A DNA stretch of 64,000 bases, from NCBI GenBank assembly GCA_025355875.1, contig JANXYV010000051.1, forward strand, positions 1-64,000, given 5' to 3'. Origin of the DNA: Prolixibacteraceae bacterium (GTDB lineage: Bacteria; Bacteroidota; Bacteroidia; Bacteroidales; Prolixibacteraceae). Made by a program: the position numbers and the translations under genes. The notes beneath the pieces are model-generated. The model did not search any database. It was given only the letters and a program-made list of their open reading frames with translations, and was not told the DNA's origin. This document shows positions 63,557-64,000 of the stretch, piece after piece; within the stretch, counting starts at the first letter, position 1, and each line of letters opens with the position of its first letter.

Positions 63557-64000
63557 TTAATACTTCGGCTGTTTTTGAAATAGGAGAGTGGTCACACTTT
63601 CAGGAGAAACCGTAATCGACTTTCCATCCGGATATGGAACTATTTTTGAAAGGCTCGACTTTTCCGAAGTTTCCCATGCCGAGAATTTCCCTTCGGGCAA
63701 ATTTTTCAGCCGGATAGCTTGTTTTTCAGGCTTCATATTGATGACCACAACGACCAGATCATCGCTGCCTGTATTTTGATAGGCCGAGACGAAAAGTTTT
63801 TTGTCACGCTTTCCTTTTACTTCGACGCGAACCGCTCCGGGCCGGATAAACTGACTGAAATTTCCCATCGCCCATAGGGTTTTCGAATCGGTCAATCCCG
63901 ATCCGTCCCGGTTGGCATAAACCAATCCGTCTTTAAAGTCGGCTGTCGAAATTCCGAGCCACCAGCACCATGCCGAAGCATTTCCATAGACTAAATCGTG
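63557..64000 (-). CDS. GH30 family glycoside hydrolase, C-terminal part (partial)
   Basis: The frame is open to the window edge; 147 C-terminal residues are visible. NASAWCWWLGISTADFKDG, MGNFSQFIRPGAVRVEV and the following beta-sandwich (LVVVVINMKPEKQAIRL) are typical for the end of GH30 enzymes. The catalytic Glu residues lie outside the window. Possible activities in the family include glucuronoxylanase, xylobiosidase and beta-glucanase. It is probably the first or early gene of the GH92 operon. Confidence 0.75.
   Translation of the reverse strand, partial: HDLVYGNASAWCWWLGISTADFKDGLVYANRDGSGLTDSKTLWAMGNFSQFIRPGAVRVEVKGKRDKKLFVSAYQNTGSDDLVVVVINMKPEKQAIRLKNLPEGKFSAWETSEKSSLSKIVPYPDGKSITVSPESVTTLLFQKQPKY

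Overview
The window looks like a chromosome segment from a polysaccharide-degrading member of the Bacteroidota, probably an environmental Bacteroidales/Marinilabiliales-type organism. The evidence is family content (GH115, GH92, GH10, GH43, GH30, Tat-exported Gfo/Idh/MocA proteins, DUF5723-like outer-membrane proteins, LytTR regulators, PqqD-HprK fusion), the near absence of Shine-Dalgarno sequences, and a good Bacteroidetes promoter (TTTG-N18-TACATTTG) before 41407. Genus cannot be decided from the sequence.

Left flank (1-18.7 kb): carbohydrate catabolism. Two sets of TIM-barrel sugar isomerase plus Gfo/Idh/MocA oxidoreductase face each other, with a DoxX/TIM-barrel fusion and a NagB-like/PIG-L-like fusion. 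Next comes a minus-strand glucuronoxylan operon: GH115 alpha-glucuronidase, GPH sugar transporter, GH10 xylanase, GH43, SGNH acetylesterase. A MITE-like element lies between its first two genes. Its last gene is reduced to a signal-peptide fragment abutting an IS4-type transposase remnant.

Middle (about 18.9-37.6 kb): a visibly AT-richer island ending in a tRNA-Asn gene. It holds a LytTR regulator with a propeller sensor kinase, a lipoprotein and secreted proteins of unknown function, a possible caspase-like protein, a small serine resolvase, a gene split by a complete ISAs1-type IS with a 10-bp target duplication, an archaemetzincin-like protein, a ParB-domain DNA methyltransferase, a replication-type winged-helix protein, a second ParB-like protein, and a small protein plus large serine recombinase beside the tRNA. 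A TGGCTCC repeat at 18902 and 37638 (the tRNA 3' end) is a plausible attachment pair for a roughly 18.7-kb integrated element. Short boundary motifs (AATGGGCGA) and GC palindromes are scattered through the island.

Right flank (37.8-64 kb): PfkB kinase, asnS, a small exported protein followed by a PqqD-HprK kinase and a nucleotidyltransferase (RiPP-like context), three tandem DUF5723-like paralogues, rpoN, and a PAP2-like membrane protein. A four-gene minus-strand operon (class III aminotransferase, FGGY kinase, class II aldolase, aldehyde dehydrogenase) lies divergent from an MFS transporter and suggests a catabolic route that I cannot assign to a substrate. The window closes with a glycosidase-like protein of unknown family, a GH92 protein, a short Omp85-like protein and the C-terminal part of a GH30 enzyme.
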